Source: Coptis chinensis (lineage: Eukaryota > Streptophyta > Magnoliopsida > Ranunculales > Ranunculaceae). Taken from it: a DNA stretch of 64,000 nucleotides. Shown here one piece after another: positions 59,916 through 64,000 of this stretch. The stretch covers positions 86,647,001 through 86,711,000 of the forward strand of contig CM027383.1 of assembly GCA_015680905.1 (NCBI GenBank), read 5' to 3'. Below the pieces are notes generated by a model. The model searched no databases. It saw only the letters and a list, made by a program, of their open reading frames with translations, and was not told the DNA's origin. Each line of letters opens with the position of its first letter. Position 1 is the stretch's first letter. Position numbers and translations under genes: made by a program.

Positions 59916-60409
59916 TTGTGAAGTATCTTCTTGTCTTTGTCAGCTATGGGAGTTTTAGAAATGTTATGTAAGGTAACCTCTCTTATATGAGAGTTAACAA
60001 TAGAGTTGTGTCTTCAGGCTTGCCTGAGCAGTTCGCCATTTTGATACTGAGAACTGGTTTCCACGAGAGTGGCAGTTCGTTGTTTTGTGAACATGTTAGA
60101 AGTATCGATCTGGATTTCCTGGGTAGACCCAGCAGATCGGTAAATTAATGTCTTGGCGTTAGCTGAGTATTCCCCTTAATTGTGTATGGATGCATGTTTC
60201 TGCTTGAATGTTTGTAGCTAGCTTCTTGTTTATAATGGGTATGGGATGGAATGTCCAAGGAACCTGTGGTTTAACTTAAGAAAACGTTATGCTTGTAGTT
60301 ACCGCTTTCTTTCATAGTTGTTGCGCTCTGATGTGAGGTTCATTGGGAGTACTCTCGTCGAGCTAAGCTTAATATTAAGGGTTTCTCACTAGGTGAGTTG
60401 GTAAGGCGT
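59916..60409 (+). other. Spacer between a2 and the tandem array
   Basis: Non-coding. TTTCCTGGGTAGACCCAGCAG near 60115 echoes the sequence after a1 and can fold into a short hairpin. From about 60380 degenerate array units begin. Confidence 0.5.
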
Positions 60410-60790
60410 TGGAGCCTGTAAGCTGGAAATGGCGTTCTGCCCGTAGACAATGTGTTGGTCTAATAAAGCGTACTGCTCACTGAGAGCGTGTGGGCTTATG
60501 AAAGCGTGATGCTCACTAAGAGCGTTCTCACTGAGTCGATCCTAGAAGTATAGGTCCTCGACTAGCGAGACTCGGAGAGGCTGTTGGGCCTGTAAGCTCT
60601 TTGAGAGCGTTCTGCTCACGGGGAGTGTTTGGGCTTATGAAAGCGTGATGCTCACTGAGAGCGTTCTCGCTGAGTCGATCCTAGAAGTATAGGTCCTCGA
60701 CTAGCGAGACTCGGAGAGGCTGTGGAGCCTGTAAGCTCTTGAGAGCGTTCTGCTCACGGAGAGCGTTTGGGCTTATGAAAGCGTGACACT
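60410..60790. repeat. 138-140-bp tandem array, left part
   Basis: GGGCTTATGAAAGCGTGATG recurs at about 60491, 60631 and 60769 (steps of 140 and 138). Each unit holds a hairpin sequence with arms CTCGCTGAGTCGA and TCGACTAGCGAG around CCTA-GAAGTA-TAGG. Tat-type elements often carry such arrays in the 3' untranslated region (known), and these can seed satellites. Confidence 0.92.
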
Positions 60791-62189
60791 TGATAAGAGC
60801 CCAAAACTGTAGTTTTAACCCCTTAATAATCATACTGTTAGACCAATTATGTGAATAATAAGTAAGAGTTAATACTGATTACGTGTTTTTATGCATTTCA
60901 GGCTTCAAAGTCCATTATGTGCAGAAATGTGCCATTTTAGCGAGATAAAGGAGCAAAAGTCAGCAGAACTTCAGAATGCCATATCTTTGGACTCAGACCT
61001 CGGAATTGGGCCTACCTTATGCCAAAACGATCGGCTCGGAAAGAGCTTTGCAATGGTCCAAGCCTTGACCCAATCAGAGGAGCAGAAGTGGACGAAAAGT
61101 CTGTGGAAGCCAACTGCAGCTGAAGAGGCCTTTTTGGACTGAAAGAATTGGGTTTTGGGCCTGATTCTCTGGCCCAAAATATGGCTCCAAGCCCATGCAC
61201 GATTTTTGGATCTGAATGTATAAGAACAAAAGCTTAACTCGGTGTTAATGGTAGCCAGATGGTTAGATAATAGTAGATAGCTTAGAATAGAAAGTAGCCA
61301 TTAAAATAGCTTCTAGATCTAGTTTTATTTAATTGTTTTGATTAAGTGTAGTTTCAATATCTAATTCATTTCATTAGATTAAACCTTGAATCTTGTTCTT
61401 CATTGGATTAGATCAATAAAGTAGTATTTCTATCCATTTCGATTTTTGTAATTTCCAATTCTAGATCTAATTTCAATTCATGTCCTTATTTCAATTTAGT
61501 CATTAAATTAGATTTCATTATTGTTTAATTAAGTAAATTTCAATGCTTTATATTATGTTTAGTTTTAATCTAAATGGAAATGATTGCGGAATGATTCAAG
61601 GCTAAAACCTCCATTAGAGGGGGGTTGTGAAGCCTTGATGAAAGCTTGATTCCGATTATCGTAGAGTCGTTAATTCATGATTTTCTATTCCACTCTAGAA
61701 ATGATTAGTTCACCATGAGAATGGGTTTAATTGTTCACATGCTAGTTATGAATTGGTAGAAATGCCATGTATAATTAGGGATTAGGAATAACCAATTGTT
61801 CTCTGGGCGATTCATTCGGATTACTGACGATTAAATCGTTAGTGGATTAAGTTGAGTTAAGGTGGAATCAATCCCCCTCTAACTCCTTATCATAGAATCA
61901 ACGTAGCATTCCCTTAGTATTCTGATAACCGACTAGTTGCATCTTGTGGGTAGTTGCATCGTAGTATAATTCCCTTCGTAAAACTCTCATAGACTTAAAC
62001 CCGACTAGTTAGATTAGAAAACATCCATGCTAGAGCACTAGGAGTGGAACGAACTTATCTACTCCACTATATCTCATAGGATTGAGAGTAGAAAACTTTG
62101 ATAAACAAGCAACAAAAGATAGTTTAGTTTACTTACGTTGTGAATTCATCGTTCATTTCGTAGGTAAACTATTCATTTTACTCTTATCA
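60791..62189. mobile_element. Solo LTR of another Gypsy family
   Basis: 1399 bp with 9-bp inverted ends TGATAAGAG/CTCTTATCA and a perfect 5-bp target duplication ACACT (60786-60790, 62190-62194). The start resembles the Athila LTR start TGATAAGCACCC, so it is probably a related Athila-like family. No frame with coding character; the short frame at 60891-61142 is not convincing. Confidence 0.9.
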
Positions 62190-62885
62190 ACACTCACTGA
62201 GAGCGTTCTCGCTGAGTCGATCCTAGAAGTATAGGTCCTCGACTAGCGAGACTCGCAGAGGCTGTGGAGCCTGTAAGCTCTTTGAGAGCGTTCTGCTCAT
62301 GGGGAACGTTTGGGCTTATGAAAGCGTGAGGCTCACTGAGAGCGTTCTCGCTGAGTCGATCCTAGAAGTATAGGTCCTCGACTAGTGAGACTTCGGAGGC
62401 CGTGGAGCCCAATAAGCTCTTGAGAGCGTTACGCTCCTGGAGGCGTTTGGGCTTATGAAAGCGTGATGCTCACTGAGAGCGTTCTCGCTGAGTCGATCCT
62501 AGAAGTATAGGTCCTCGACTAGCGAGACTCGGAGAGGCTGTGGGGCCTGTAAGCTCTTTGAGAGCATTCTGCTCAAGGGGAGCGTTTGGGCTTATGAAAG
62601 CGTGATGCTCACTGAGAGCGTTCTCGCTGAGTTGATCCTAGAAGTATAGGTCCTCAACTAGCGAGACTCGGAGAGGCTGTGGAGCCTGTAAGCCCTTGAG
62701 AGCGTTCTGCTCACGGAGAGCGATTGGGCTTTTGAAAGCGTGATGCTCACTGAGAGCATTCTCGCTGAGTCGATCCTAGAAGTATAGGTCCTCGACTAGC
62801 GAAACTCGGAGAGGCTGTGGAGCCTGTAAGCTCTTGAGAGCGTTCTGCTCCCGGAGAGGCGTTTGGGCTTATGAAAGCATATTGC
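62190..62885. repeat. 138-140-bp tandem array, right part
   Basis: Units at about 62313, 62451, 62590, 62728 and 62867 (steps of 138-139), continuing the array at 60410-60790 across the solo LTR. The hairpin core is kept in every unit. The array is clearly richer in G and C than its surroundings. Confidence 0.93.
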
Positions 62886-62991
62886 TAGATTCGCCATTGT
62901 GAGTAGATGGAGTGCATTGTAATGATAAACAAAAGTAAAGTAACTAGAAATTTACAGTAAAGGAAAATGTGGGGTATACAACAACGTAATT

Positions 62992-64000
62992 TTATTGATA
63001 AAACTTCTTCAACAAAAAGGTATTCCAGGGTCGTGGTAATAATCTCCCTTCTTGAGTTTTGATCCAGTATGCTCCGTTCCCTACGACGCGTTCCACTATG
63101 TATGGGCCTTCCCAAGTTGGAGCTAATTTGGAGTCATCCCGAGTCTTTTTCAAAACTAGATCACCGGGTTGAAAAGATCGAGGATGCACTCGTTTGTTGT
63201 AGGATTTCTTTAGAATTTGCTGATAGGATGCTACTCTGATAGCGGCTAGGTCGCGTCGTTCTTCTAGCAGATCGACCTCTCGTGCTAACACGGAATCATT
63301 GTCTCCTGACTCGACAAGTTCCGACCGAGTAGTGGTGAATGTTAGCTCAGTTAGAATAACGGCTTCTGTGCCGTAACACAAGAAGAATGGTGATTCGCCT
63401 ATACTTGTGCGAGCTGTGGTGCGGTGAGCCCACAAAATGTTTTCTAGTTGATTTGGCCATTGGCTTTTGGTCTTCTCAATCTTTTTCTTCAAATTTTCCA
63501 AAATTGCTTTGTTGCTAGCCTCCGTTTGACCATTACTTTGTGTGTACTGAGGAGTAGAAAATGCATGAACTATTTTCCACTTAGCCAGAAATTCTTTGAC
63601 CGTTTTGCCTTTGAACTGTGATCCGTTGTCCATCACCAGTGTGTGCGGCAAATCAAATCTGATGATGATATGAGTCCAGATGAAGTTTCTGACATGTGAT
63701 TCTTTGACATTTGCTAGTTGAATAGGTTTGACCCATTTAGTGAAATAGTCAGTTGCAGCTAAGACAAAACGGAATCCAGTACTTTTCTGTGGGATGAATG
63801 GTCCCATGATGTCCATGCCCCACATATGAAATGGCGAAGGGCTCGCGATGCTAATCAACTCTCGAGCTGACTGTATGATGTTGTGGCCAAAGGTCTGGCA
63901 TTTGACGCACTTGAGTACATATGCTTTGGCGTCGATCTACATGCAAGGCCAAAAGTATCCCTAGGAGATCGCTTTGTGAGCCAAAGAGCGTCCTCTCGAA
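62992..64000 (-). pseudogene. Tat-type integrase, 3' end of pol
   Basis: Open from 63858 to 62992 (288 codons): first catalytic D in WGMDIMGPFIPQ, second in VMDNGSQFKG, Glu in QSNGQTEASNKAI, then the C-terminal part GDLVLKKTRDD, WEGPYIVERV and end FLLKKFYQ. Upstream in the same frame lies the zinc-binding end (AHKAIS, then LKCVKCQTFGHN) with two stop codons near 63930-63960, so the polyprotein is broken. Orientation and wording fit the Tat branch of Ty3/Gypsy. Gag, protease and reverse transcriptase lie beyond the window. Confidence 0.88.

Larger units (their letters stand above)
16918..64000 (-). mobile_element. Ty3/Gypsy Tat-type retrotransposon with antisense genes, interrupted, 5' part outside window
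   Basis: Read on the minus strand: integrase (64000-62992), a tandem-repeat 3' region (62885-60410), two antisense genes (a2, a1), a purine tract and a 3' LTR (17473-16918). Tat-type elements such as Grande and Retand are known to carry extra, sometimes antisense, genes and tandem repeats between pol and the 3' LTR, so the layout fits. The continuous element is split by the 37.8-kb Athila compound at 20923-58715. Removing that compound and one AGTAA copy rejoins the stretch between a1 and a2. Lineage is inferred from integrase and layout. Confidence 0.75.

Noticed and set aside
60891..61142. 83-codon frame in the solo LTR
   Set aside because: No recognisable domain, no promoter context; likely chance.
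60410..62885. CRISPR-like array
   Set aside because: Units of 138-140 bp are fully repeated, with no short repeat/unique spacer pattern; the genome is a plant nucleus.

Overview
The window is nuclear DNA of a flowering plant, most likely a eudicot. It is AT-rich and intron-containing, and it carries fragments of plant gene families (an AIRP2-type RING E3 ligase, an F-box protein, a GT77 arabinosyltransferase like XEG113, and a beta-galactosidase). Almost everything else is mobile DNA stacked in nests. The species cannot be named from the sequence.

Layout. 1-1128: first exons of an AIRP2-type gene on the minus strand, running off the left edge. 1129-1993: an upstream block whose second copy lies at 8829-9643 plus 16577-16917. 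3438-8808: a decayed Ty1/Copia element with TA...TA LTR ends and a 231-bp in-frame tandem duplication in its RNase H region. The second block copy is split at 9643/9644 by a 6.9-kb Helitron (9644-16576) carrying intron-containing pieces of beta-galactosidase and XEG113-like genes. It is split again at 16917/16918 by a Ty3/Gypsy Tat-type element that continues past position 64000. Copy 1 keeps both empty sites, so the insertion points are known to the base.

The Tat element lies on the minus strand: 3' LTR 16918-17473, two related antisense genes (a1 at 18008-20406, whose three exons join into one open frame; a2 at 58924-59915, broken), a 138-140-bp tandem array holding a 1.4-kb solo LTR, then integrase at 62992-64000. 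A 37.8-kb Athila-type compound (20923-58715, target duplication AGTAA) sits between a1 and a2. The compound has three LTRs (A 20923-22352, B 37249-38695, C 57275-58715) and two internal regions. The A-to-B unit is a complete minus-strand element. The second internal region is inverted, which gives arms of about 9 kb (25318-34198 against 38696-50509). The right arm is interrupted by a solo LTR (40158-42834) and cut off by a non-coding LTR element (50510-56123).

The most unusual part is downstream of the Athila pol gene. Instead of one env-like gene there is a set of short units in the sense direction, present in both arms: a possible CxxC small ORF (Z), ORF A, a roughly 39-residue single-pass membrane microprotein, ORF B and ORF C. 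A, B and C look like diverged paralogues. The microprotein and ORF B each have their own TATA box at a normal plant spacing. All copies of A, B and C here are damaged. The microprotein is open in both arms, but its end differs by a frameshift.
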